A stretch of DNA of 64,000 bases, taken from assembly GCA_944990035.1 (NCBI GenBank), contig CALYLX010000111.1:1116001-1180000 (forward strand), read 5' to 3'. This document shows, in pieces, positions 19,793 to 32,806 of the stretch (positions are counted from its first letter, which is position 1; every line of letters starts with the position of its first letter). The notes beneath the pieces were generated by a model. It saw only the letters and a program-made list of their open reading frames with translations, had not been told where the DNA came from and did not search any database. The translations under genes were made by a program, and so were the position numbers. This stretch comes from Clitopilus passeckerianus (Eukaryota > Basidiomycota > Agaricomycetes > Agaricales > Entolomataceae).

Positions 19793-22700
19793 CTATCAGA
19801 AACCGGATCGAAATGACTTCCAGGGACTGATAACAGACCAGAGGAAAAACTAGAAGACAGTTATCACACCTAAGTTAGCCAGGTGATTAGCCTTTCATTC
19901 ATGCTAAGCTGATAAGAGCGAATTTCGCGCACCACATCTCTAGGTTCTAATTTGTTCTTGTTCTTTCAATGTAAGATAATGTACAGTTCAAAAGATCGTC
20001 AATGGAGGTGCGTGAAGTCGTTAGAAATCGTCCCTTCGTTCCACCACACCACGAGCAGTCGCTCAGAGGCAACCGAGAAGAGGGATAACGTGACATCTTG
20101 GTACGTGACTATCAATGACCATATGCGTGACACTCAGCTGATCGCCAGAGCTTGTCTTTGAACGATTCACAAGGGGCAGCCACCGACCCCAAATGCAGGC
20201 TTTCCCGACGCAAAAGGCTACTTCGAACTCGGAGAAGTACAATTCTACCTTTCAGAGAATGCAGATTTCTCAAGCTAGGCCATTCCTTAATGCCGCTGCT
20301 GAAACGCCGGCCCTCCTGACTGGAGAAAATATTCGTACCGGTCTGCCCGAGATTTTACCTGGGATTCCTCTTGACAGCTGTCCACGGTGACGCAGCGGCC
20401 CTCGAATGGAAAGGATCCTAACTGGTGCCTTCAGATCATCGGTCATCTGGTAAGATAAGGAAAAAATATCACGAAGAGCCACACAGTTGGCTCACATGTC
20501 TGTTCTTCGATTCTCGGCCCTCGATTGCCTACGGCTGGACTGAGAGTTCATCAAACCTAAACCGCAGATTCTCGTCACCTTTCAATAAACTCCCCATACA
20601 TGTGTTGCGGAGGACTTGATTAACCTGTCCAGCTGCCAAAGCAAGCGAAATTACTCACCCGTAAACATTGATTGTACCAACAATCCGTCGCTTCTCTCCC
20701 CCTGGTTCCCCACATTCCTCAGCGGACCCAGGAAGACCTGGAAGTCTAGGATGGATTCCATCTCAAACTCTGTTCAGAGGTCTCCCTCCCGAATCCATGA
20801 CCGCGGTGCTCATTACCACAGGATTAGATTAAACATAGCACGAGTTCGCGACCAGGCTTTCGTACGCACTAGCCACTCTCGGCATCGAATAGAATGGTCC
20901 AGCTTTTCGATATTTTCGGGATCTTTAGTCGACTGTCATCAGGACCTGATGTCCGTGGACGAAATAACCTGGACATCACTAGGGTTTGAGTGTGTTTTGG
21001 AGCCATGATCTCTGCCCTAACACAATCGGTGCATCAGCTGATTGCTCTAAGGAGATTCAAGACAGTCGAATGCAATGAGGCAAGCTCCCTCTCGAGGCCC
21101 AGAACTTGCGTTTCTCATCTCTCCTATCGGTTATGATGCTCGAACACATTGTATTGAAACATGGCACGCTCTCAGATGAACTTCGACGGCGTCTTCGAGC
21201 TTCTAGAATATGCATCTTCGCTGGTTCAACAGCTCGACGCGAACCAGGTCTTAACAGCTCAAAAGGTGAAACGCCACACAACGCGGTAGTGTAATAAAGA
21301 GGGCGCTCTGTGATTCAGGATTCTGGCCATGCGTTTCTCAGAATTGGGAGAAGAGCTTCCTCGAGAGCGTTCGCGCGGGTTAGGGCCAAGTTGCCGCTGT
21401 CGCGTCTAAGTGCACGTGTGATCTTCAATCTATCGATAATGGCTGCCTCTCGCTTCTCCGGACTCCTATGTTTTTTTTTTCGACATCTACACATCTTCGG
21501 AGAGGGATTCGCACCTGGGACCATTATGAAATGAAGTAGGTGATCATTCTCGTATCTGTACTCTAGGGAAGGAAGTGACGGCGTTATATTATCACGAAGC
21601 TAGCGAAACATTCATTCTAAGAGGAGAATTACGAGATAAACTGCGTAGAAGAAAGTGTCCATGTGTATGCGTATGCGAACGGTTTCGAACCATCTATTGT
21701 AGAGTTTTGGTACCATATGTGAAACGACCCCCACTCTAGGCAGGATTCCCATTAACTTCTAGCGCGTACGCACCATCTCGACGCGTAACACAAACACGAT
21801 GCGCGTCATCTCATCCAGAGCAATGGCTCGCATTCGCATTGGCCAGTCGGTCTCGATGGTGCCTTGGATGAAGCTTCAAGCGTTCTTGACATGGCCAGAG
21901 TGGTAAAAATCTTGAAATGTGAATCGTGACATACGGAAGTGGCTTTCGACATTGGAAAATCGATGAGCACGTGTCATTAGAGAAAATTGTCATTCGTCAA
22001 GAATCATTAGAAATGTCGTATCCTCCATCAATCGAGGAACTGTTCGTCTCGCGGAGCCGTAAATTTGCAATGCAAGTAGGAAGTGGGTGAATGATTGTCA
22101 AAAAGCCGGGAATCCGGGAAGCAATGGTATCGTCATCTGGGAGCCTTGGGGAGGGGATGGGGGAGAAATGGGTTCCATGATTGGGTTATCGGATTGGATG
22201 CAGATAAGCGGTTAGATCTAACCTCCTCGTTGACCACGTTTCCAGACGATGGGGCATTGGAATATGATGAGGCAAAAACGTGGCAAGGCAAGGTTAGGAA
22301 CGGGAGTGGTTGACGGTGCTTCTGTCCAAAGACATCAGGAAGATACACTTTCTTGCTTCTGTGACGGAGTCTCCGGGAACTGCTCAGGCTGATGCAAGAA
22401 GTGTCTTTCCAATATCCAAGCGCCGAAAGGAATACAGAGGGGTGGAGAGGAACGGACGATCATCGATCAACGAGGCTGCCGCGTGATATTTGTTGCGGAC
22501 ACGTTTTCCTCGTTCCTTCCAGAGAATTGGGGGAAGGGGAAGTCTTATGGAGAGCACCGTAGCGACGTCAAGTCACAGTTCTGCCCTGCAGATGTGAGAT
22601 GGATCAATGGTTGGAAGAAGGTCGATTTCGTGGAGTCTACGCTCGGCGTGGAAACGACTGGGAAAGACATTCTTCCTTGCCGGACTCGTCTTGTCAGCAT

Positions 22701-22945
22701 AAAGCGTCATCGATTATAGAAACCATTTTTTCCTTCCGAAAGCCGGGAAAACAAAACAAAAATGACGATAGCATAAATGAAGAAGAGATGGTGATGGAGA
22801 AGATGATGAGAAGTGAAAATGAAAAGATCAAGAATAGCATGAATGATATCTGTAGGCGTCCAAAAGGCAAAAGATGAACACGATAGCGAGGGAAAGAAAA
22901 AAGAGGGGGACCAGCGCCCATGTGTAGTTGAGCCGTTACAATCGA
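19793..22945. other. Long intergenic stretch, no gene recognised
   Basis: About 3.1 kb separate the membrane-protein gene and bHLH gene 2. The missing first exon of the membrane-protein gene should lie near the left end. Elsewhere only short frames occur (for example 20616-21008 plus and 21057-21281 minus). A few coding-like fragments near 21060-21300 (minus) are broken by stops. It may hold decayed genes or long regulatory/UTR sequence. Confidence 0.45.
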
Positions 22946-24042
22946 TTAGAATCCACTTTCGGAGGGTGTAGCTGCTGCAGACGGGCTGGAATCTTCTGAT
23001 GGGGGCTCTTGTCCTTTCACAGAAGTCAACGAGTGCTGGGTAGGACCAGGGGTGCTGGCTTCGGGCCCTGGAGTTCCCGCGAGGCCAGCTGGTGGGGTAT
23101 GACCAGAATTGAGGGATATGGCTTCGTTGGTGGTTCGAAGTCTTTGTATTTCAGCATCTAAATCAGCAAGACGTGCCTGCATCTCAGCATTGTTTTTTTC
23201 CAGCTGAATGATGTAGTTGGTTGCTGGCGGAGAGACGGGTCAGCCATGGGATGAAAGGAGAAAGAGTAGAATGGGGTACTCACCACGCTCCAGGAGCGAA
23301 ACCTTGGAACTTTTTTGGTTAGATACGGGCAAGACGTCCTTGAGTTTTGCATAGCCATCGCGAAGTTCATCACGGCGGCGCTGTTCCGCTTCTATTCTTT
23401 GTCGTCTAGTGGCTTCCTTGCGAGAGTGCGCGAGGTTTTCTACAAAGGCACTGCCCATCTCGTTATCGTCGTCGGAATCGCGTGAACGGCTTCTTCTACG
23501 TCCAGATGAGCTGGTTGGAGAGGGTGTCGGGTTGTAACGAACGTGTCGATGGACTAGGGAGTTTGCTCGTGAAGACGAAGGAGAGTTTGCCCCGCTACTA
23601 TTGGAATGGTGGTAAAGTCCGTCTGCCGATGTATCTGATCCGGAAACAGGAGGCGACATGGGATCATACATGTCAGGAGAGGGAGGAGGGGGTGGTGAAG
23701 CAGAAATCGGCAGGGAGCCATGAGGCGGGGAGGACGTGCCATACACGGGGCCAGTATATTGATGGGGCGGAATCAGGGAAAGATGCTGGTAGGATCCTAT
23801 GTTAGACTGGTGCTGCTGAAGTTCAGCGAGATGGTTGCCTGTAAAGTGTGAAGAGAAAGATTATGATGAGTGGGCACGAGTTTCGACATTGAAAAGGCAT
23901 TGGACCCACGCGTTGCGTGCACCTGGAAATTGTTGCTTATCTGGGGAGCACCGTAGCCGATGAAACCAGGGTCCTGTTCACCGTAAAAGCCATAGGGAGC
24001 GTTCATATTTGAGTGATCATCTGGAATATGGTGTTGTTCCAT
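22946..24042 (-). CDS. bHLH transcription factor (paralog 2)
   Basis: This is a predicted 321-residue nuclear DNA-binding factor. The exons (minus) are 24042-23910, 23838-23284 and 23223-22946. The bHLH spans about residues 184-240: basic region RRQRIEAEQRRRDELRDGYA, loop SNQKSSKVSLLER, second helix ATNYIIQLEKNNAEMQ. It continues into a coiled coil (ARLADLDAEIQRL). The N-terminal half is Pro/Ser-rich and the C-terminal tail is Pro/Ser/Thr-rich. Introns are 71 nt (donor GTGGGT) and 60 nt. The intron between loop and helix 2 sits at the same place and phase as in paralog 1 (inside the Ala of R-A-T), which supports duplication from one ancestor. The N-terminal domains have diverged beyond alignment by eye. 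Confidence 0.9.
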
Positions 24043-25110
24043 CGTTAACCTCGAGGCTGATGCGTGGTTGTGTCGTCTGAGGGTCGTGTCAATGAGAGTT
24101 TTTGGTCGTATTGCAGTCTTTCGTCGTTAATATGAATGAGAAGAAGGTTTGAAGATATTAAAAGGGAGGAAACAGAAGGAAAGAATAAGCCGATAGTTTT
24201 GGTCCTCACGGAAGGGAAAAAGGCGAGAACCAGGATCTGCGCCACCGGGTGGTCACTGGGTCCAACTTTTGTTTGACTTGAAAGCCGTTGACGTTGTACT
24301 ACAAAGAACACAATTGCCTTTCCTCAGCAACTCAACATTTAAGCTCGCAACCATTTCAGCCTTTTATTCCTTTTATTCGAATATAAACCTCTGATCCGAG
24401 TATCGCAAATTTACTCTACTCTTGGTGTCATTTATCATGTCAAAGTTAGCTAACATGAGAAATTTCGCCTAAATAGTCGCACCAGTGGCGCTGTAATGCC
24501 AATAGGACTCTTGTATTCGTCGGATTCGATATTCTTGTAGCTTTGGCAACCATATGCCTCACCCGAAGAACTTCAAAAGTTGTCGAATAGATATATGTGC
24601 AATTTGCTAGCCCGTGCTTCTGCGATTTGCCTTTGATTTTGGGTGGCGATATAGGTATTATTGAATGTCTACGGAAACAAGCTACCCATGGCAGATAGAT
24701 ACCGGACAATTGAATTGAACTTGCGATTGGATTTTGAGCCGTTGTTAGAGCCAGATTGATGAAGCCAGGGGACATTCTCAGGCACCTTCCATACTGAGTT
24801 TACAGCGAGAGCTTGTTTTTCTGTGTGGGTCGTTCACGTAACCGTCAAAGTCGTGGAGGGGACTCAGCAACGTCAACGACTACAACGACAATTCACGGAC
24901 TTACGGCGTCATAGGACCGCACAATAACATTGGCTTCATACGTGTGTCCTTACATGTTTCTTGACATTCCGCAATACTGACCTTCGCGCCAACGGAAACA
25001 GTTGAATTCATGCCTCGGACTACAATTATACCTGTTTAATTGGCTTTTCTAAGAGATTCTTCGATTTCTTCTCGACAGCTCTATTCCTTTCTGAACGGAA
25101 GGACTTTTTC
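24043..25110. other. Divergent intergenic region
   Basis: This region lies between two divergently transcribed genes (bHLH 2 minus, 25111 plus) and must hold both promoters. No gene or clear TATA element was identified. Confidence 0.5.
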
Positions 25111-28100
25111 ATGATCATGCCAGCCACACCTGGCGACGAAACCATCAAGCTTGAGACGACATCGACACCCAGTGCAGCCCATCTATCATCACAAACAGCC
25201 TCCTCAAGTACTGCAACCCTTTCCCCATCATGGACACCCCCAAAATCCCCTTTGCCTCCTCACAGGCTCGCAAAGATAGCCAACGCGCTGGGCGTAGCGA
25301 CACCTCTCCCCGCAATTCATTATCCCACTATGGCCTTGTCGCCGCCGTTTTCAGGTTTAAACCGCTCACATACGGACCTTAGTGAATCTCTTTCTTCATT
25401 TCGGAGGTCTCCCACACCTGCTAGCCCGGGTGCAAGCTTTCAGCCATATACCCCCACAATATCCAAGTTCCTGTTGCATGTTATTCCCCCAGCCCATCTC
25501 CCCCACGACACTGACGAAGACGACTCCGAATTTACGCCCTTTCCTTCAAGTGTGAATGGATACCACGCACAATTTAGGAGAGGAGTTCTTGTGCCTCTTT
25601 ATGCCAGTTTGCAACTCCAACTCAATGCCATAGCCAGAGAATACGCACTTCCAAGCACGGCTGGAATCATCCTTTATCTTGTATCTTCTGCCCGAAGCAC
25701 AAATCGGGGCGGAATTACCGGTCTTGATGCTGAAAACGAAGAACTTGGCCCTCGTCTTTCCGAAGAAATTTGGAGACACCTCTGGCAACGCGTTGCCAAA
25801 GCCGAACAGCGGGATGACCAGTTCGCATCCTCCCCCAGACTACCCCACCTTCCACCTTCTCCGAGTGATGCCCCCCTCCGACCTTTCCTATCCAATGCTA
25901 CCCCAATGACAAACAACACCCTCCTGCCCCATCCCATGAGTCCCCTTCTTCCTCCAACACCCTCAACACCATCCACCGCTTCGGATCTACGTTCCTTCAC
26001 TAAATCCGCTCCTCCATCTATTCTATCCAACTCTGATCGTGCAGGCGAAACTCCAACGCCAGATACATCAGCCGGCGAGGAATCGAGAGCCAATTCCCTT
26101 GATCTCCCGGGTCTCGCTTCCAACTCGATCATACCTGTTCTGGCAAAGGTCGAGTTTGATATCGACAGACGGAAAGCGGTCTGGTACGAGAGATGGTTAA
26201 GAAGCAGAAAGGTTAACCATGCAAAGAGGTCCGAAAGTAGGAAAGGCAGTGTCAACCGTCAACTCATAGAGAACGAGCAACAGGAGGAGGTTGAAGAGGA
26301 TGAAGAGGTCGAAGAGAAGGCAAAGGAAAAGCGGAAGCCTATAAGTCTTCTTATCGGGAGGAAAACAGCTAGTCCAGTTTCGTTCATACTTTCCCCCGCG
26401 GACGAAGAGTCTCATAATGGTGCCAACGTTCCGGTCGAAAGTTCCTCTGAGCTTGAGGTTGAGCTCAATGACGATGCGGACAAAGCCGAAGAAGCTGGCT
26501 ACGAACAACTTTCCGACGAGGATGCGGAGTACCGGGAAGAAGACAAGGAAAATAACGCCAACAATGAAAGTGACGATGAGTTTGCAAGTGAAGTTACCGC
26601 ACGCGTTACCTCCGTCACTGCCAGGAAGGACCCTCTTTCTGATGTGTTCGGCACAGATGAAGAGACCTGGACAGAGATGCACAGTGATTCTCGAAGGGCC
26701 TCGAAACGTCAACCAAATCCGAATGTCGTGGAGTTAGCACTCAATGCGGAAGACCTTACGCACTTGCCAGATCCTACAAAGGTGGATATGGACGCTCTAG
26801 AGGTCAAAGAACAGGAACATGGCGTCGACGAGGTCCAGGCTCTTCTCGAACAAGTCTCGAATAGTCAGGTCATGCAACAGGAGGACGAGCAGGAATCTGT
26901 GGAGGAACTGGTGCCCGAACCACTGGTAAAAACAGAACCAGCTCAGACCACGTCTCGCTCCATCTCTGAGCGCATGTCTTCCCTCAGCTACCGCTCTATG
27001 TCCTCTACAACGTCGAAAAGACACATTCCAGCGCCCCTCGTTTTGGTACCAGCCAAGTCTACAATGCAAGAATTGGAGATCCCTACTGAGCCTAGTCCGT
27101 TGGCAAGTAGCAATTCAAGTGTCCGGTTGGCGTATCTGCGAGGAGAAAGTGGAGATGACGCTCTATCTCCTGGTCGTCTAACAATCGGGGAAAGCGAAGG
27201 ACAGGAGTCGGATGACGAGATAAGGATGAGAACACCTGCTGAGTACGATAGGCGAGAAGCTGTGATCTGGGATGAGGACCTTGGCCTTGGTATTGGCCCA
27301 GCAGACGAGGTACATTGGGTTCTCTAAAACTTCTATCCTGAAGCTGACAAAGGTGCCTATATAGTACGACGAGAACGATCCTCATGACCGGCGGAGAAGC
27401 CAGATTATGATGAAGGCGCAGTTAGACGAGATCGAGCGGACTATGGCATCACTGTCTCCGCAGAATTTCCAAGCTGAGCTGGAGGATTCGCAACAGAAGA
27501 GCCCAATGGGAATGACACTGTCTCCAAACGACTCAATTTCGCGGGGCCCCGGTTTGCTGAATAGGGATGTCTTCCCGCCATCACCTCGATCAATCGAGGA
27601 GGACGAGAGGTGAGATGAATGTTCTAAGATGGGAGTCGTAGGTATTGATACTTTATCTAGGACAAACCCCGTTAAGCAGGTCAACTTCGCGAATGATCCC
27701 GCCAATGACCACAGGAAATCACCTTCATCCACGCCCTCCATCACGCCAAATGGATCCCCTCCGAAGCTAACGATTAACAAAGCGCCCCGCGGGTCCAATG
27801 ACCTTCCCGAGAATGGCCCTCAACCCCTCCGTCCCGCTCTCAAAACTCCCACTTCGAACCTTTCTGCTGAATCGCCTATCATCCCTCTATCACCAGATCC
27901 TTTCGGTCGCTTTGCCTCTGACCCTCCTGGGCAGGCATCCGCTTATTGGGACAATCCACCAGATACTGTACATATAGTTCATAAGGATGATGCAGCAGGT
28001 CGAAGCCAGTCAAGGGCAACTAGTCGTTTCTCGATAGACTCAGCAGCTGGCGAGGAGGCCAAAGAAGCAAAGGTGGTTGAGAAAGCATCTCCGAAACCGC

Positions 28101-29308
28101 CTTTGGTCTCAGTATCCTCGTTCAAGAAATTTTGGAGACGAGGTACGAAGACACCAGTGGCTACGCCGTCACCGACGCCCCCTCCTTCCATACCCGCTTC
28201 AAGGACCCCATCGCCACCCCATCTCAGTCGAAGGCCTTCTCAAGATCCACCTGAACTCCCACCTAAGACACCTGTCCATGGGCAATTCCCAAATCAACCA
28301 CTTTCGTCTCGTCCATCACAAGAACGTGACCTCTCTCCCAATGCTGGGCAGCGATCCGACGAACCTCCCAAAACCCCCCTGTCTGGACAGTTCCCGCCTG
28401 TCCCTGGATCCCTAGGGCCCCCTCACTCACCCCCTCAGCCGCCGACCCAAACGTCGACCCAGCCTCAGCTGGTGTTACCTGATGATCATCAGCAGCAACC
28501 ATCCTCTGGCTCCCCGACTCAACCTGGGTATAATCTCTATGCTGGCCCTCTGATTGGTGGCAATAATTCCCAACCGATCCATGCTGCCCATATGCAGCGT
28601 GCCAGAAAGAACTCCGCCCTACATGGTCCTGAGTTCGATCAGGAGGTGCCATACCCGATTCATAGGTCCCCCTCCATTCCGCATGCTCAGCTTCCTACCG
28701 TGGCCCCATCACAGCCTCCAAATACCGGCCATCAACCACAGGCCAGCATGTCAAATCCATATCTGACCGCTTCCGAGCCACCAGCTTCTCCTCAGCCGCC
28801 TTCTCCACTAGCTCCAGAGAAGCCTAGTTTGAGGAAATCGATATTGAAAAGCTGGAAATCTTCGACATCATTGAGTGCATCTGCACAACAGCAGGAGTCC
28901 CCTCAGCCTCCTCTTCCAATGCCCAGCCGTCCCAGCATAAGCGTGGATCGACCACCGTCAGTAACCGGCCGTCCAAGGAAAGCCAGCCTGTCACATTCGA
29001 CGAAGAACTCAGTTTCAGCAGCTGTTGACTACCCCCCAAGCCCACAGATACCCCACCAGTTCCTTCAAAACGGCAAGCGGACATCAGTGCGATCGAGGCT
29101 AACTGGATCTTCTATCGATTCATCGCAGTCCCTTCGTCTGTCTGCCGCACCTAGCGGAGATTCAGGTTCGTTGCGTCGATCTGTAGCTTCCTCACAGTCC
29201 AGGGATTCGAGGGACAGTAGGCCCAGCTTTGATGCATCGCAGTTCGAAATGGTCACACCGCGACCGCCAATCTCACCACCTGCACACCAGACCGAGCGCC
29301 AACATTAA
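25111..29308 (+). CDS. Large low-complexity protein of unknown function (1363 residues)
   Basis: Three exons (25111-27309, 27365-27609, 27661-29308; introns 55 and 51 nt) encode 1363 residues. I do not recognise a named domain. Residues 100-220 look folded: TISKFLLHVIPPAHLPHD, GYHAQFRRGVLVPLYASLQL, QLNAIAREYALPSTAGIILY and EIWRHLWQRVAKAEQRD. Similar segments occur in uncharacterised basidiomycete proteins, as far as I remember. The middle is acidic (QQEEVEEDEEVEEKAKEK). The second exon holds a short helix (MMKAQLDEIERTMASL). The C-terminal 550 residues are Pro/Ser-rich with many PPxP-type motifs and two similar basic-aromatic pieces, SFKKFWRRGTKTP and SLRKSILKSWKSS. A scaffold or signalling role is possible but unsupported. 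The gene is convergent with chitin synthase. Confidence 0.75.
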
Positions 29309-29713
29309 GGTCTTGCATATAATGTGTTCTAACCCGAGAACCTGTCTTATTTTCCCAGACTTGTTACTAAAGTATTGATATCTGACTTCTACATACAAAC
29401 GTTCCTACTTCACGTTTTGCACACATATTTTGTTCTTCATTGCCCACAGTTTGTTATTCATAAATGTAGCTAATGTTGGTTTTCCCTTCACGGAATATAG
29501 TTCGCATCTTATGCTTCATCCTGACTATGTGAATATTGGTGATAACTCCTTTATATATTCAAACTGCAGTAAAATCTCCGGTAATAACACTAGGGACATA
29601 TTTACAAGGTAAATTGTCCGAAAACACAGAAGCAGTCATCACGGTAGAACAAAACAGTAGACAAAGTAATACAGTATGTAAAGAGTAAACAAAAACGAAA
29701 ATGATGCAGGCAA
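29309..29713. other. Convergent intergenic region
   Basis: This AT-rich 405-nt spacer lies between two convergent genes. It should hold both 3' UTRs; no further feature was seen. Confidence 0.5.
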
Positions 29714-32700
29714 TCATTGGCCGAAGAGCATAAGAACGAGGTATAGGAAGGATCCTAAGAAACGAATAGCAGACAGACCAGCGCTAGATTATTTGTTGTC
29801 AGTGGCGACGTAACGTAGAGGGGAAACAACGTACAATGCTATAAACAAGAAACTGAGGTATGGGTTGAAGGCGCCAGTTTCAGCAAACTCGAGGTGATCG
29901 TTCACCCAATCTAGGAATGCTGTGGACGTAAAGATCAAAATAAGAGTCCTGAGAACAAGCCATGTCAGCTATCGAAGTTACCCAGAAGTAGTAGGGAGGG
30001 CATATACAGGTTGGATCCAACCCAAGCAAGGACCACATTTGTCCTGCTATTCCTATCATGATCAGCCTGCTTGGTAGCAGCATCTCGGTGCTCTTTCTCT
30101 TCAGGAGGTTTGATTTTCAAGGAGCTCCTAGCAGCGGCCCAGAGGCGATCAACATCCTCCCTGGCAGTAGGCAGTTCAACTTCCATGAGCTCTTTGCCAT
30201 CGTCGCCCTTGATCTTTTTGGCACCGCCGAGATCCTTTGCAGCGCCGTTGTCACCCTTGGTTCCCCAGGTAACATCGTGCAGGTTGCACATGGCGTACAT
30301 CATGAGGATGTTGACATAGGAGGGAAGGAGGAAAAGATATTGGGTAAAGCTGGTGAACATGTGCCAAGGCTCCCAGTGCATGAAGGAGCTGATGAAGTAG
30401 AGGCCATAGGTGGCGAGGACAGCGATGAAAATCTCTTGGAATGTCCTATTTGTTTCTAGCAGACTGAATATGTTAATATTAGCGAGCGTGCGGAAAGTTG
30501 CGAAGTATGAATGCGCACTGAGGAAAGTCCTTCCAACCTTCAATAGTATGCGGTACGGCAAGATATACAGTGTAGCCTGCACACCAGGTTGTGATAACAT
30601 TGCAAAGACCAAAGAGTACCATAGCCAGCGTATACGTCCATTTGGAACCCTGCAAAATTTGTTAAGGAAACGCAAAGTCGAGAGGAAGTAAGCCTTACTT
30701 GGGGACGGTTTCCAAGAGAGCAGACCAAGACGACGAAAAGCACACCAATGTATAGATTGAGGAAAACTTGGAAGACGTATTTGCCAGCACCTTTGCCTAG
30801 GAAATTGAAGGCGCCAGTCTTCGGATCAGAAGTGGCTGAGGAGACGAGCTATTCGTACATGAGTACGATGCGACATCTTACAAGACGTAACCACTCACGA
30901 AGAAGAATGCAAGGTAGAAGTTTGCCAGGGATGTCCATGTGAAAAGAAGTTGCAAAGCGTTGTAGATGAACTCAAACTGGAGGACAATATAGGTCAGCAC
31001 GAAATATACAATTATTTAATTTGTTCAGCGACACTCACCTGAAGCAACAACATTCTGAATATGTTCTGCCCAGATGTCCATATCCTGAAGAAGAATACGG
31101 TGGCATGGATCGAAGCAAATAAGGAACCGTTCAGCCAACGACGACGCTGTGAAATGAACTCAGGAACGGTGGCGGGGACATCCGTAGATGCTTTAGCCGC
31201 CTTGACGTATTTGAGGCTATAGATCTCTGGTCAATCGACTACACGAAAAGAGAAAGAAAGTAGTACATACACCCAGCCCTCCCTCTTCTTCGTTACTATT
31301 TCAAAGCAAAGGATACGATCTTCTGCGAGATACATGTTCCTCTCAAACAGGCCAGCACTGCTTGAGCCGCCATGCATGGTCTCGCCCTTAAAGTACGAGT
31401 TGAGGGGTCCCTGACCATTGGGGCCATTCTGGAACGCCTTGTATCGGTAAGCGCTGAATGCACCGGGGAGCACAGAGATATATCCGAAGACACTCTCAAG
31501 TGGCTTATCAAGGATGTTGGAAATCTTATACTCAAAGTTCTGGGAGGCGACTAGAGGGTTTTTGAGGAGGAGACCGCAGCCACGACCAACGTCGACGCAG
31601 ATCTCTCCACAAGCGCCGCCGACGTTTGAGTGCTTGTCAAAGCATTTCCAGAGCTCGTAAATCGAGGTACCTGTTGGCTTGGTACCGACATCAAGGAGGA
31701 CACAGACTGATGGGCATTGTCAAGTTTTGATTGAGATTGATTGATCGGCGTAACTCACCGTTAGGCTTGATGAGAGGGCCGAATGCATTGAAGAACCATC
31801 TGTGACTATTCAACTTCTTCTTGTTCTGTTCCTTCAAGCAGAAGATGATTTGAACGGGGCATGACCCCTTCCCAACTTCGCCATTCTCGGTAACAACGAC
31901 GGAAGATGTATACTCGAAGATATGAGCAGTGACATCCTTGCCAGCAACAGTGTCTTTGGCGATGCCTTCTTGGTAGCACCCCATCTAATGTCAGATGTCA
32001 GACCAAAGATACACAACCGAATACGAGTAAGGAAGCCTACCAAACTCAAGACATGAAGGGTTCGTTTGTTGACCTTACTTCTGCCGTCGGAAACGACACA
32101 TACAACGACCTTCTTCCACCCTTCAGCACCCCACATTTTGGACTTGTTTCTACCACATAGGTGGGCGATGTTCTTGATGACACTGTAATGTCGTGAGTAG
32201 ACCTGTAGTAGGATAAGAGCGGAAAAGGTCGTACGCATTCATGGTCTTCACGAATAAAATCTCATCCTCATTGTACATGGTCATGACAATGAAGAGCTCC
32301 GTGTGACGGCCCAGTAGGTAAGGCCTGAGTGAATAGCGGGAGGCCATGAAATCGTCCGGGTCGCAAGTAGCGGCGGTGTATCTCATCTTGGACATCTCCT
32401 CGATATCATGCATACCCGCAGGAACGATATGCGAGGGCACCATGACATCGAGTACCAGGTTGCCTTGGAAAAGCGGGACTTGGCGTACCGACCTACGACG
32501 CATCATCTTCTCTCGCGTGTCGGTGTACCCAGAGTCTTGACGAGCGTAGCCAGGGAATGAAGGGGAAGGGGGGTACTGCTGCTGTGTGGGCATAGGATGC
32601 GCATTGTGGTAATTGTCGTAGGAGGGTCTCCCAACAAGGTGAACTTGAGAGCCTCCATGGCTACTCTGATACGATCTGGTAGACTTCGTCTCCCAGTTAT

Positions 32701-32806
32701 AGTCGTTGTCGTACTGCTGAGGCGGATAGTCAACCACTGCTTGGTGATTGTATTGCTGGTGTTGCTGGTTCTGATAATAAGGGTCGCTGTTCTGTCGGTG
32801 TGCCAT
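29714..32806 (-). CDS. Chitin synthase (GT2 family, division 1)
   Basis: This predicted 848-residue plasma-membrane enzyme polymerises UDP-GlcNAc into chitin for the cell wall. Eleven exons (minus) are 32806-32235, 32182-32041, 31984-31759, 31706-31271, 31216-31039, 30976-30892, 30835-30699, 30649-30519, 30463-30008, 29948-29835 and 29783-29714. Landmarks are [35 protein letters not shown] (Glu442-Asp443-Arg444) and the product-binding QRRRWLNGS (482-486). Several membrane helices follow, including [19 protein letters not shown] and [20 protein letters not shown]. The N-terminal 150 residues are Gln/Tyr/Ser-rich and disordered. The sequence resembles class III/ChsG-like division 1 enzymes, but the class needs a tree. 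One donor (GTTACG at 30891) is weak but is the only one that keeps frame. Confidence 0.95.

Noticed and set aside
20616..21008. 130-codon plus frame and coding-like minus fragments near 21060-21300
   Set aside because: Several stops in every frame, and splice consensus pairs do not connect them into a recognisable protein.
21500..21530. tRNA-like T-arm (AGGTGCGAATCC on the minus strand)
   Set aside because: The invariant GGTTCGA is not matched and no acceptor, D or anticodon stems could be paired around it.
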